DNA from: an uncultured Bacteroidales bacterium
Lineage (GTDB): Bacteria; Bacteroidota; Bacteroidia; Bacteroidales; F082
Length of the DNA stretch: 29,093 nucleotides
NCBI GenBank assembly: GCA_937926515.1
Contig: CALAZZ010000212.1
Span: 1-29,093 of the forward strand
Direction: 5' to 3'
The translations under genes and the position numbers were made by a program. Shown in pieces: positions 1 to 8,604 of the stretch. Within the stretch, counting starts at the first letter, position 1, and each line of letters begins with the position of its first letter. Below the pieces are notes generated by a model. It was not told where the DNA came from. It made no database searches and saw nothing but the letters and a program-made list of their open reading frames with translations.

Positions 1-79
1 TATATAATTCCTTATTACCAAACAATAAGCAATATTAAGAAAATGTTAAGAAAATCAATATCAAGTTAGCTCAACTCAT

Positions 80-2077
80 TTAATCATCCTGTTCGATCTT
101 GCGAATTACAATTAAATCCGATTGTTTCTGAACAATCATGGCGAAAAAATCGCGCAAATACTGATATTCCACGATGCTAAACTGAGATTTGTTAATTTCA
201 AGATCAATTTGAATCTGAACATATTGCCCGGATGCCATAATGCGGTAGCTGTAGAAACAATCTCTGTCGTCCATGGCTAAGGCAATTGGATCAGGCAGTT
301 CATCTACCATATAACCAAATGGCAATGTTATTGTTACGGTATTTGAATATTTACGTGTAAAGGCAAAGTCCACAGGGAACAATCTTTCAGGTAGACGAAA
401 AGGGTTCGACTTATAATGATTAAATGGCAGTGGGTGCAAGTATATCAGTTCTGCGGCCTCCTCCTCCATTGACTTCTTTTGAATGTGTAATCTAATTCCA
501 AGAGGTTCATCAAAATCATTTTGGGCTGTAATTTTCATATCCAACAGGGATATATCCGGTATTTCGGATTCAATGGAGGCCATATACTTCTCTATTGAAC
601 CTTCCTTACGCATGCGTTCTCTTTCCATGTGCGCCAAAGATTGATCCATTTGCTTATTGATTATGGCATCATAACCTCCATTGCTTTTGACCACAATGGA
701 AGTTTGTTCAATGGAAAGATTGGTCTCATGCTGATCAAGCTTCACCCATCCTGATTTTCCTATTCGGTCGGATATAAGCCTACCATAACCATTATTCGCA
801 CGATCAGGTAATAAGTTCCAGGGATTATATTTTTGAGTGGCATCTAATAAAATGGTCGTGTCGTTAATTACGGCGCAGGCAATCACATAGTTGAATTTAC
901 CAAGGGTAGTCTGCCATGTATAGATCTTACCAAAGTCATTTGTTCTTAGGATAACAGGATAGGCTTCAATTCCAAGTTCGTTAAGCAATACAACCAGTGA
1001 TAAATTAATGTCAGCAGCATTTCCGGTTTTTTTGTTCCAGGCTTCGCGCAAACTTGATGTCGGAATAAAGCTGTTGTAGTTGTTCCAGATCATTTCTTCC
1101 TGCACCAAATTGTATGCAGAGATCATTTTTCTCAGAGGATCATTATGGATGTTCATTATATTCTTTGCTTGACTCTTAAACACTGATCCTGAAATACGCA
1201 TTTGCCCCCCAAAATATTTCGATTGCATAAGCATTTCATTAATTTGTCTCCAATTGTTTGCAAACTCCCTCAAATGTACATGGGTTGCATTAAAGGAGGC
1301 CAATTCATACTCAACATGTGATAAATAATTACTTTCATGAGCCATAAAAGGTTCCTTGTGGAATGGTGGAATGGAATCAATTCGAAACAGTTCATGTTTC
1401 TCATCATAACTTAGTCCAGGTGCGGCATACACATTTCTGGAGTTGTTCCTATGTATACTTAGGGGCAGAAATCCTCTTACTTCCCGCCTGTAATTGAAAA
1501 TATCAGGATAAAAAGTATGGAATTCACTAAACAGTGCAGGAATATTCCTCTGAAATTCCCAGCGTGGAACCAGCTCTACATGATACGATTGGTAAGTATA
1601 TTCGACTTCAAAAATACAGCCTTCGCGCAAATTGGGCACTGAAAAATTGACACTCACAAACCATTTGTCAATCTCCTCAATAAAAATATCCTCTTCGTTT
1701 AGGACTGAAGTTACCAGTTGATCGCCATCCATATAGTAAGAAACTGCTTTGATCTCCCTTATCGGATTGCGTTGCCTTTGGGTTTTATAGACCATGATCT
1801 TGTAGTTGCCATGATCAAAACCACTGGTGTTGAAAACCTTAACCCTGGTATGCCTGTACTTCTTATATTCGAACGATTTGCGGTTAAGGTCATACTCTAT
1901 CCTGTGAACGCCAAAATCGCCAAGCACCAATGCATTTGCAGTTGAATCCAGCACATAGTATGACATCTCTAATTGTGACTGTTCAATCTGCCCAAATTGC
2001 ATAGGATTCTCCTGCGAATGCACTTGAATTCCAATAAAATGTGTTATTGCAATTACGATAAGTCTTTGAATTCTCAT
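80..2077 (-). CDS. Exported DUF3857 protein with degenerate transglutaminase-like domain (copy 1)
   Basis: I chose the ATG at 2077 (665 aa) because it opens directly on a signal peptide (MRIQRLIVIAITHFIGI, cleavage near residues 20-22). The open frame runs upstream to 2191 but that extension would bury the signal. An N-terminal DUF3857 beta domain (about 30-270) is followed by a transglutaminase-like fold (about 300-430) and a C-terminal beta domain. In the transglutaminase fold the GxC motif reads GNAAD, so the nucleophile position is Ala354. The His position reads KFNYV (Tyr397), and only the Asp of LLDAT (Asp412) remains. Catalysis by the papain-like mechanism is therefore not expected. 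The copy at 4043-6079 is a clear paralogue, sharing the N-terminal region, the REGC.FEVEY motif and the last 30 residues. It is the last gene of a likely three-gene transcription unit, 61 bases after its neighbour. Role unknown; probably a periplasmic or surface protein. Confidence 0.85.
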   Translation of the reverse strand: MRIQRLIVIAITHFIGIQVHSQENPMQFGQIEQSQLEMSYYVLDSTANALVLGDFGVHRIEYDLNRKSFEYKKYRHTRVKVFNTSGFDHGNYKIMVYKTQRQRNPIREIKAVSYYMDGDQLVTSVLNEEDIFIEEIDKWFVSVNFSVPNLREGCIFEVEYTYQSYHVELVPRWEFQRNIPALFSEFHTFYPDIFNYRREVRGFLPLSIHRNNSRNVYAAPGLSYDEKHELFRIDSIPPFHKEPFMAHESNYLSHVEYELASFNATHVHLREFANNWRQINEMLMQSKYFGGQMRISGSVFKSQAKNIMNIHNDPLRKMISAYNLVQEEMIWNNYNSFIPTSSLREAWNKKTGNAADINLSLVVLLNELGIEAYPVILRTNDFGKIYTWQTTLGKFNYVIACAVINDTTILLDATQKYNPWNLLPDRANNGYGRLISDRIGKSGWVKLDQHETNLSIEQTSIVVKSNGGYDAIINKQMDQSLAHMERERMRKEGSIEKYMASIESEIPDISLLDMKITAQNDFDEPLGIRLHIQKKSMEEEAAELIYLHPLPFNHYKSNPFRLPERLFPVDFAFTRKYSNTVTITLPFGYMVDELPDPIALAMDDRDCFYSYRIMASGQYVQIQIDLEINKSQFSIVEYQYLRDFFAMIVQKQSDLIVIRKIEQDD

Positions 2078-2138
2078 TTTCCATGGTTTAAATTTGATAT
2101 GGCAAAATACTATTAGTCTTATGTCAACTATGGTTGTT

Positions 2139-4046
2139 TTAATCCCCCTTCTTAAGTACCACTTGCCTGCCGTCAGCTGTAACAACAGCACCTATAAATT
2201 CCACAAAGCGTGTATAGTCTTCTGCCGGGAATTCACCTGTGTAGAGTTGCAGTCTTCTTTTATAAACCAATGTGTTATCCATATGCTCAACTGCTGTTTT
2301 GTAACTGCCAAAATCACCGGTAAGTTCGAACTCACCCATTCCTGACTCTAATGTAAAACCGTTCGGTAGGGTATATATTATGGTGTCGTTGTAAGTATAT
2401 GCATTGTAAATGACAAATGGGTTTTTTCTGTCATTCAGGCGCTCAGGTTGCTTAATGGTATTCTTTGTTAGATTTAAAGGAATAAATAACCGATTAGTAC
2501 TTCTTCGCCCATAAGACCGCAGGCTGATATCCAGATTAAGACGAAATGCAGGAAACATATCTTTGTGATTATCTATTTCATAATCATTAAGATGATAATT
2601 TGGAAAATTATAATTGCGGTAAATCCATCTTTCCTGATCTGCAGCAGGCAGTGATTCAAGACCATATATATCATTATAGAACAATCCCTTGCTCACAATA
2701 CTAATTTCAGCATGCCCATTTCCTTCGGCATCAAGTTGCACATAAGCTTTAGTGCTATTAACATTTTCATTCAGATCATACTGGGGTGTTCTGGCTAACA
2801 CACCACCGTTTTCGGTAATGAGTAAAACCGGCCTGTTATGATTTCCACGGCCAATATACCCAAAAGGGATCTGTTGGCTGGTACATTCAAGCCAAAGGGT
2901 GTCGCTATCTTCAGGAACACAAAGTATTACATGATTAAACTGCGAACCTGGCATATCCTCATGAATCCTGTATTTATTATTGCCGCTGTTGATTAGAGTA
3001 TAAAACGATTCTACCCCTACAGCACTAAGCATAGCATGCATATAGTTAGAAAGCGCCTTACAATCGCCATAGCCCACCCGATCAACTGTATTGGCAGGAA
3101 TGGGTTGCTGTCCACCAATGCCCAAAGTGATGTTTACATATCGAGTACGTCTTTGCATATAATCGTACAATAGAGCAACCTTTTCGCGGTCAGTTTCGGC
3201 ATCCGCAACAAGCTCATTCAGATAATTAACGGTCTTTTCCGGTAGTTCCTGTCTGCCTTCATTCAGTAGTGCAATCCAATCACCAAAATCCTTCCAGGAG
3301 GCATTACTCCCCGAATATTGATCATAAAAAATGTCACGAGGCATAAAATAAACTACCGGTAAAATATCTTCAATGGGTGGGCTATAGGCCTCTCTTTTAA
3401 AAGCATTTAGTTGATTAAAATCCCATCTCATCAATCTGCCATTCTCAGTAGTTTCATGCTGTGGCTCCGCTGCATTGAAAACTTTGTTGTTTATTTTGTA
3501 GCCTTCAGGAACTAAGAGGTGCAAACTTGCTTTCTCAACTGACTGACGATATTGATCCATTGGCATGAACATATGACTGATGGCAGTGTGGTTGATTATG
3601 ATTTCATAGCTATAGCTCACTGTATAAGGATATTGACTGATAGCAGGGCGGAAAAGCTTAACCCTGTTGTCTTCATAAAGAGAATAACCGGCTACATTGC
3701 TACGATCGTAAAGGTCTTTGTTTTTAAGCCGTCTGATACGCTTGCCGTGTTTGTCGTAAATGGCTCCATTGAAATTGCTTACTTTGGATTGTTCGTTGTA
3801 ATGTATCACCAAAACCGCAGCATCATTTGCTTTGTCATTTAATACAGTCACTACATATTCTACCTTTATAATCACCAATTTTGGACTGGCAATTTCAAAA
3901 CTCATGTGCTTCATTCTGATGACACTGTGAGCATTTTCAAACAATTTGGGGGCTATGTTTTTCACATCCCATTCCGATGCACACAAGTATGAGTTTAATG
4001 TAAATATTATAATACTAGATAACAGTGTAATACGACTCTTCATCAT
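2139..4046 (-). CDS. Exported DUF3857 protein with intact transglutaminase-like triad
   Basis: 635 aa. A signal peptide (residues 1-23, ending LNSYLCAS) precedes a DUF3857 beta domain (about 40-250) and a transglutaminase-core domain (about 260-400), then a C-terminal beta domain. The papain-like triad is readable: Cys329 in VGYGDCKALSN, His372 in QFNHVIL and Glu387 in LWLECTSQ. Glu in place of the more usual Asp, followed by CTSQ, is to my knowledge common in this Bacteroidota subgroup. Members of the family are annotated as transglutaminase-like or cysteine-protease-like, but substrates are mostly unknown. The start codon overlaps the stop of the upstream gene by four bases (ATGA), so translation is probably coupled. 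This is the only one of the three neighbouring DUF3857 proteins with a complete site, so if the cluster has an enzyme this is it. It is clearly more distant from the other two than they are from each other. Confidence 0.88.
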   Translation of the reverse strand: MMKSRITLLSSIIIFTLNSYLCASEWDVKNIAPKLFENAHSVIRMKHMSFEIASPKLVIIKVEYVVTVLNDKANDAAVLVIHYNEQSKVSNFNGAIYDKHGKRIRRLKNKDLYDRSNVAGYSLYEDNRVKLFRPAISQYPYTVSYSYEIIINHTAISHMFMPMDQYRQSVEKASLHLLVPEGYKINNKVFNAAEPQHETTENGRLMRWDFNQLNAFKREAYSPPIEDILPVVYFMPRDIFYDQYSGSNASWKDFGDWIALLNEGRQELPEKTVNYLNELVADAETDREKVALLYDYMQRRTRYVNITLGIGGQQPIPANTVDRVGYGDCKALSNYMHAMLSAVGVESFYTLINSGNNKYRIHEDMPGSQFNHVILCVPEDSDTLWLECTSQQIPFGYIGRGNHNRPVLLITENGGVLARTPQYDLNENVNSTKAYVQLDAEGNGHAEISIVSKGLFYNDIYGLESLPAADQERWIYRNYNFPNYHLNDYEIDNHKDMFPAFRLNLDISLRSYGRRSTNRLFIPLNLTKNTIKQPERLNDRKNPFVIYNAYTYNDTIIYTLPNGFTLESGMGEFELTGDFGSYKTAVEHMDNTLVYKRRLQLYTGEFPAEDYTRFVEFIGAVVTADGRQVVLKKGD

Positions 4047-6079
4047 TCCACATCTTTACGCATAACAATCATTTCAGACTGCTTTTCCACCAAATGGGCA
4101 AAAAATTCTCGTAAATATGGGTATTCCACTACACTGAATAAAGGCTTATTCACTTCAAGATCAATAATAATCTGTACTTGTTGCCCAGCTGCCATCACTC
4201 GATAGCTAAAAAAACAACTTCGATCCTCAAGGGCAATGGCCACAGTTTCAGGCAACTCTTCAACCACATAGCCAAATGGGATTGCAATGCGATAGGTATA
4301 GGTTTCTTTTCGTGGGAAAGTGAAGTTTACAGGAAACAAGCGCTCAGGTAAGCGAAACGGGTTGGATTCAATGCGGCTGTAAATATTAGGGTTTAAATAA
4401 ATCAGCTCTTTCTCAGTTTCGTCACTTACTCCACCAAAAATGCGCAGGCGCTTTTGTACAGCTTGAGTGGGATCGTCAGGTCTATCAATTTTGAGCTCCG
4501 AAATGGAAAACCCTGATTTCTTTGCTTCAAGGGCTGCAATTACTTCTTCTTCCGTGTCATAATGCTTCGCTGTACTCAGTAAATTATAGGCTGCATAATT
4601 ATCCATTTGTCTCATTACAATGGCATCCCATGAACCATCGCTCTTAACCATTAAAGTGGTCGTTTCATTAATGGTTGTAATGGGAGTGTTTTCCAGGTTA
4701 ATCCATCCTGTTTTGGGGATGCTGTTGCTGATAATTCTTCCGTTTCCATTAACTACACGTTCGGGTAACAGATGCCAGGGTTTATCTTTTTCGGTGGCAT
4801 CAAGCAAATATACCTCCTCACCAATTGTAACATGTGCGATAACATAGTTGAACTTATGCAAAGTAGTTTGCCACTCAAACACTTTACCAAAATTACGTGT
4901 GCTAAGGATAACAGGATCGGCATCAAGCTCAAGTGTGCGTAAGAGTAGCACGAGCAACATATTTATATCAGCTGAATTACCCGTTTTATTAGCCCAGGCC
5001 TGCCTAAGTGAATTGCTTATATAAATGCTATGCATATTATTCCAGAACATATTGCTCTGAATGAAGGTGTAGGCAGCAACCATACGCTCCATTGGATCGC
5101 TGGTGGCATTCATAATTTGCTGTGCCTCTGAACTAATCAGGCCCGAACGCTTGAGCTGTTCGCCGAACCAAACACTGTTCATTAAATTTTGGTTTATCTG
5201 TTGCCAGTTTGAGGTTAGATCAGTTATGGGTGCATGAGGAAAGTTAATCGAGTTTAACTCATATTCAACATGAGAAATGTAATTCACCGGATGATCCATA
5301 AATGGTTCAGGACGAAATGCTGGGATATTCTCAATACGAAACAACTCATTATCTTGACGGTAACTTATTCTATGTGTTTTATTAATAGGGCGATTCATTG
5401 CACCTCGTTCAGTGGTAAATATTGTGATGGATTCGGGAGAAGTACTTGTTTTGTGTTCAGATAAGTCTAAAAACCCCCTGATTTGACGTGAATAATTAAA
5501 ATATTCAGGATAGGACATGCGAAACTCACTAAAAACAGCCGGAATATCACGCTGAAACTCCCATTTTGGTAAATTATGATAGAAATCAGAAATAATGGTA
5601 TATTCGACTTCAAACACACAGCCTTCGCGTAATCCGGGTACTGAAAAATTAGTGCTTTTGTAACGTGCATTTACATCTTCATCAAATACATCATGTCGTG
5701 ATAATTCTGTTTTAACAATCTTTCCATCATCAAGATAGTAAGATGTTGCATTTATTCTGGATGCCCTCTCTTCTGAATTATCCCCTTTGTAAAGCTGCAA
5801 TTTAAAGTTGCCATATTCAAAGCCTGAAGCCTGGAAAACTTTTATTCTCAGATGCCTCCTAAATTGATACTCAAATCTGTTATTGGTCGAACTCCAGACA
5901 ATTCTTATATTGCCATAATCACCCAATATTAAAGCATTTGCAGCTGAATCTGCTTCATAATATTGCAATTCAAGGTCAGAGCGATCAATACGACCGTAAC
6001 GCATGGGGTCGCGCTGTGCTATTGCAATATTGGAGATTATAAGCATAATTAATGTTGTCAGGAAAGCTGTTGATCTCAT
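4043..6079 (-). CDS. Exported DUF3857 protein with degenerate transglutaminase-like domain (copy 2)
   Basis: 678 aa. A clean signal peptide (residues 1-21, ending ISNIAIA before QRDP) leads into a DUF3857 beta domain (about 30-280), a transglutaminase-like fold (about 310-440) and a C-terminal beta domain. The nucleophile position is Ser369 in TGNSADIN instead of Cys, and the His position is Tyr412 in KFNYVIA. Asp427 in YLLDATE is kept. It aligns along its whole length with the protein at 80-2077, including shared motifs such as FSVP.LREGC, WEFQR.IPA.FSEF, NPFRLPERLFPV and the C-terminal KQS..IV.RK. It is first of three minus-strand genes, and its stop overlaps the next start by four bases. 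I could not find a TAnnTTTG element in front of it. Function unknown; a structural or binding role is more likely than catalysis. Confidence 0.87.
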   Translation of the reverse strand: MRSTAFLTTLIMLIISNIAIAQRDPMRYGRIDRSDLELQYYEADSAANALILGDYGNIRIVWSSTNNRFEYQFRRHLRIKVFQASGFEYGNFKLQLYKGDNSEERASRINATSYYLDDGKIVKTELSRHDVFDEDVNARYKSTNFSVPGLREGCVFEVEYTIISDFYHNLPKWEFQRDIPAVFSEFRMSYPEYFNYSRQIRGFLDLSEHKTSTSPESITIFTTERGAMNRPINKTHRISYRQDNELFRIENIPAFRPEPFMDHPVNYISHVEYELNSINFPHAPITDLTSNWQQINQNLMNSVWFGEQLKRSGLISSEAQQIMNATSDPMERMVAAYTFIQSNMFWNNMHSIYISNSLRQAWANKTGNSADINMLLVLLLRTLELDADPVILSTRNFGKVFEWQTTLHKFNYVIAHVTIGEEVYLLDATEKDKPWHLLPERVVNGNGRIISNSIPKTGWINLENTPITTINETTTLMVKSDGSWDAIVMRQMDNYAAYNLLSTAKHYDTEEEVIAALEAKKSGFSISELKIDRPDDPTQAVQKRLRIFGGVSDETEKELIYLNPNIYSRIESNPFRLPERLFPVNFTFPRKETYTYRIAIPFGYVVEELPETVAIALEDRSCFFSYRVMAAGQQVQIIIDLEVNKPLFSVVEYPYLREFFAHLVEKQSEMIVMRKDVE

Positions 6080-6551
6080 TAGGTGGATTAGGTTTTCGTT
6101 AATCGTATTGTTTGACAGGCTAAAATAAGAATTATCCTCCAGCTTATAAAAGGTGTGACTAATTTGTCGTAATTTATAAACTGTATAAATAATGAATATT
6201 AACCATTAGAAATACTGTAATATTAAGTATATTTGGAACGGGTTAACAACCATGATATATAATATTGCGGAAATTAATCCACAATTGCTGTTTCGCAGGA
6301 CTTAAAACTACAAACTCCATTGACTATGTAGTAAGGCAATAGATTTAATATTATGAATCGGGTTTTCAGGAGAAAAACCAATCCCTAAGTATTATTTTGG
6401 AGTGTAATGTGCAGCTACCTTGATGACTCCAATTGATCAATACATACAGATAAAAAGTCTAATTGTTTTTTACAATAAAATAAAACCTTTACCCAAACAG
6501 AACAAACCAAATCCTGACTTGATTTGCTCATTATGATACAGATAGGTATTA
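6080..6551. other. Gene-free AT-rich spacer between the DUF3857 cluster and the MATE gene
   Basis: No frame in this stretch looks coding. It must hold the promoter of the DUF3857 cluster, but I find no CAAAnnTA (the minus-strand -7 element) in it. Weak inverted repeats are present: GGTTTT with AAAACC around 6361-6379, and TTGGAGT (6397-6403) with ACTCCAA (6426-6432). A plus-strand TATATTTG occurs at 6228-6235 without a matching -33 element. Nothing here is strong enough to call an RNA gene. Confidence 0.5.
6508..6526 (-). terminator. Weak possible terminator after the MATE gene
   Basis: On the minus strand a 6-bp stem (CAAATC, 7-base loop, GATTTG) lies 26 bases past the MATE stop. It is followed by GT-rich sequence rather than a clean T run. 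The stem is short and AT-rich, so this is only a candidate. Confidence 0.25.
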
Positions 6552-7889
6552 TCAGGTTCGACTCACTACCCCCTTACGCATCCACTTTCCAGCCCTGAAA
6601 TAGAAAAAAGAAAACACTGCGCCTATGGCCCAAGCAATGGGTACGCCCCACCAGATGCCAACAGGTCCAAATTTAAGGGCCAGGTAATAAGAAACCGGTA
6701 TGCGGATGAACCACAAGGCAAAGAGGGTAATGAACATGGGTATGAGCGTATCCCCTGCTCCACGCAAAACACCATTATAAACAAACATGGTTGAGAACAC
6801 GATATAAAACAAGCTTACAATATATAAGTAATCCTTCCCAGCCTCAACCACAGCAGGATCGGTGGTAAAGATGCCCATGATCGGTGTTGCAAATATCCAT
6901 GCAATAAGGGTAACCGATAATGAGATTAAGGCGGTCATTCGAAGGGTGGCATAAAGACCTCGTTTTACCCTGTTCATCTTACCGGCACCAATGTTTTGCC
7001 CAACAAATGATGACAGGGCAGCTGCAAAATTCATGGCCGGCAGGGCTGCAAGCGAATCAATACGCATAGCCACCGCATAGGCAGCAATCACCGTAGTGCC
7101 AAACATATTCACTACCTTATACAATGCCAGCATTCCAATGGCCACAAAAGTTTGTTGAAAACCAGTTGGAAGGCCTATTCGCATGCTTTTCAAAAAAATA
7201 GTGCGATCAAATCGCATCTTCAGAACCGAAAATTTGATGATCTTATGATAAGCATTCAAATAAAGGATGATCGAAAAGAATGCACCTGCCTGAGAAATTA
7301 CAGTTGCCCAGGCTACGCCTTCAATTCCCCAGCCAAATACAACTACAAAAAGAAGGTCAAGCAAAATATTGACCAGGGTAGCTGTAATGAGGAAATAGAG
7401 CGGGGTCCTTGAATCGCCCAAACCTCTCAACACTGCCGTAGTACCATGGAAGCCAAAGAAAAAAATGAATCCAATGGAGTAAACCTCAAAGTAATGGCTG
7501 GCTTCCGGAATCACTTCAGGGGGCAAATCAATCAGGTTGAATATTTGCTTACTTAAAGCAAAGCCTATAATGGTGAGCGCTATAGCAGCAAAAAACAGAA
7601 AGATATACATCGTCTCCATAGCTTTTTTCACCATGCTTATTTCCTTTGCTCCGAAATATTGTGCGATGATAATGGTCGCACCGGTGGCAATGCCTATAAC
7701 GAAAGAAACAAGTGTGAAAATAAGTGGGAAACTTGCACCAACAGCCGCTAATGCCTCATTGCCCAAAAACCGGCCAATGATAATGCTATCGATGATATTG
7801 TACATCTGTTGAAATACATTGGCATACAGCATGGGCAAAGCAAAACTGAGAATAAGTTTACCTTCTTTTCCTTCAGTAAGGTCTTTCAT
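6552..7889 (-). CDS. MATE-family multidrug/Na+ or H+ antiporter
   Basis: 445 aa, the usual length for MATE exporters, with about twelve hydrophobic segments. The N-terminus (MKDLTEGKEGKLILSFALPM, then NVFQQMYNIIDSIIIGRFLG) is the typical opening of the NorM/DinF-type group. The second half repeats the pattern (GLPTGFQQTFVAIGMLALYKVVN, then AMRIDSLAALPAMNFAAALSSFVGQNIGAGK), as expected from the two six-helix lobes. Family members export cationic compounds or metabolites across the inner membrane using an ion gradient. Substrate and coupling ion cannot be read from sequence. The gene stands alone, divergent from the RNase P RNA gene, with its own -7 element about 38 bases upstream. Confidence 0.92.
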   Translation of the reverse strand: MKDLTEGKEGKLILSFALPMLYANVFQQMYNIIDSIIIGRFLGNEALAAVGASFPLIFTLVSFVIGIATGATIIIAQYFGAKEISMVKKAMETMYIFLFFAAIALTIIGFALSKQIFNLIDLPPEVIPEASHYFEVYSIGFIFFFGFHGTTAVLRGLGDSRTPLYFLITATLVNILLDLLFVVVFGWGIEGVAWATVISQAGAFFSIILYLNAYHKIIKFSVLKMRFDRTIFLKSMRIGLPTGFQQTFVAIGMLALYKVVNMFGTTVIAAYAVAMRIDSLAALPAMNFAAALSSFVGQNIGAGKMNRVKRGLYATLRMTALISLSVTLIAWIFATPIMGIFTTDPAVVEAGKDYLYIVSLFYIVFSTMFVYNGVLRGAGDTLIPMFITLFALWFIRIPVSYYLALKFGPVGIWWGVPIAWAIGAVFSFFYFRAGKWMRKGVVSRT

Positions 7890-7926
7890 CAGTTATTTAA
7901 TTCGATCAAGTTTTTTAATGAGGCGC

Positions 7927-7934
7927 CAAAAGTA
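7927..7934 (-). promoter_or_regulatory. Bacteroidota-type -7 element for the MATE gene
   Basis: The minus strand reads TACTTTTG, a perfect TAnnTTTG match, 38 bases before the start codon. I see no TTG at the usual -33 distance, so the call rests on the -7 element and its position. Confidence 0.45.
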
Positions 7935-8039
7935 ATTAATAAATCCAGACTATTAATTTGCCAGTGGACTTAGTTAGCAGATATCGCTTATTTGATATTT
8001 ATTAAAACATTAAATATCAAGAAGATACTGCACCATCTA

Positions 8040-8068
8040 TTTGTGTGTGATAAAATGAATTATCTTTG
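8040..8068 (+). promoter_or_regulatory. Promoter of the RNase P RNA gene
   Basis: TTTG at 8040-8043, a 17-base spacer and TATCTTTG at 8061-8068 together match the Bacteroidota consensus (TTG, 17-23 bases, TAnnTTTG). Transcription would begin about 5-7 bases later, which is exactly where the P1 helix of the RNA starts. Confidence 0.75.
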
Positions 8069-8073
8069 CATCA

Positions 8074-8445
8074 GGGTATTACAGACTGTCGCGCCTCTTC
8101 TGTTGGTTGAGGTGAGGAAAGTCGGGACAGCACAGGGCGCCATACTTCCTAACAGGAAGGTGTGTCTTTGATCTCAAAGATACAACAGCAAGTGCCACAG
8201 AAAATTACCGTCCCGTGTCTATCGGGATAAGGGTGAAAACGTGAGGTAAGAGCTCACGCTACGTCAGGGTGACCTGCCGTGGGGGTAAACCTTATGGGCT
8301 GCAAGGCCAAATAAGCCGGCGATGTGCACCATGTGCATGAAAGGGCGGCCCGTCCAATGCCGGTGGGTAGGCTGCTAGAGCCGTTTGGTGACAAACGGCC
8401 AAGATAAATGACAGTCCACGACAGAATCCTGCTTATCGTAATACC
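8074..8445 (+). ncRNA. rnpB: RNase P RNA (catalytic RNA, bacterial type A-like)
   Basis: This is the RNA subunit of RNase P, which trims the 5' leaders of tRNA precursors. The conserved blocks are all present in order: GAGGAAAGTC (8114-8123, 5' strand of P4), GGGTGAAAA and GGTAAGAGCTCACG in the specificity domain, GCAAGGCCAAATA, the GGT before AGGCTGC (8366-8368, the L15 site that pairs with tRNA CCA), and AGATAAATGACAGTCCACG followed by ACAGAATCC (3' strand of P4). The ends are set by the P1 helix, GGTATTAC (8075-8082) with GTAATACC (8438-8445). P2 is GACTGTC (8084-8090) with GACAGTC (8410-8416). Length is about 372 bases, close to the E. coli RNA. Ends are good to a few bases. Confidence 0.96.
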
Positions 8446-8449
8446 TTAT

Positions 8450-8479
8450 CAGGCCACTGTTCTTTAGAATGGTGGCCTG
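8450..8479 (+). terminator. Intrinsic terminator hairpin after rnpB
   Basis: CAGGCCAC (8450-8457) pairs fully with GTGGCCTG (8472-8479). The stem can continue through two G-T wobbles and TTCT/AGAA to a tiny loop. A short T stretch (TTTG) follows, and an 8-T run appears at 8506-8513. Position directly after P1 supports a terminator. Confidence 0.65.
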
Positions 8480-8604
8480 TTTGCAATAATAAACAAGGTA
8501 TGGCGTTTTTTTTGTCAAACAGTCATTGTTGATAAGAAATCGCGATGAGGTCTGAACGTTCAAAACCAATTGCTTACATTTATCCTTTAATCAATCCTTC
8601 AGGA

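Noticed and set aside
2078..2191. Upstream extension of the first DUF3857 gene
   Set aside because: It would place 38 residues before a good signal peptide, run to within 53 bases of the start of the preceding reading frame's coding end, and lacks similarity to the paralogue.
6228..6235. Plus-strand TATATTTG in the 6080-6551 spacer, possibly a small RNA promoter
   Set aside because: No TTG at the required distance, no clear structured RNA or terminator downstream, and the match is likely by chance in AT-rich DNA.
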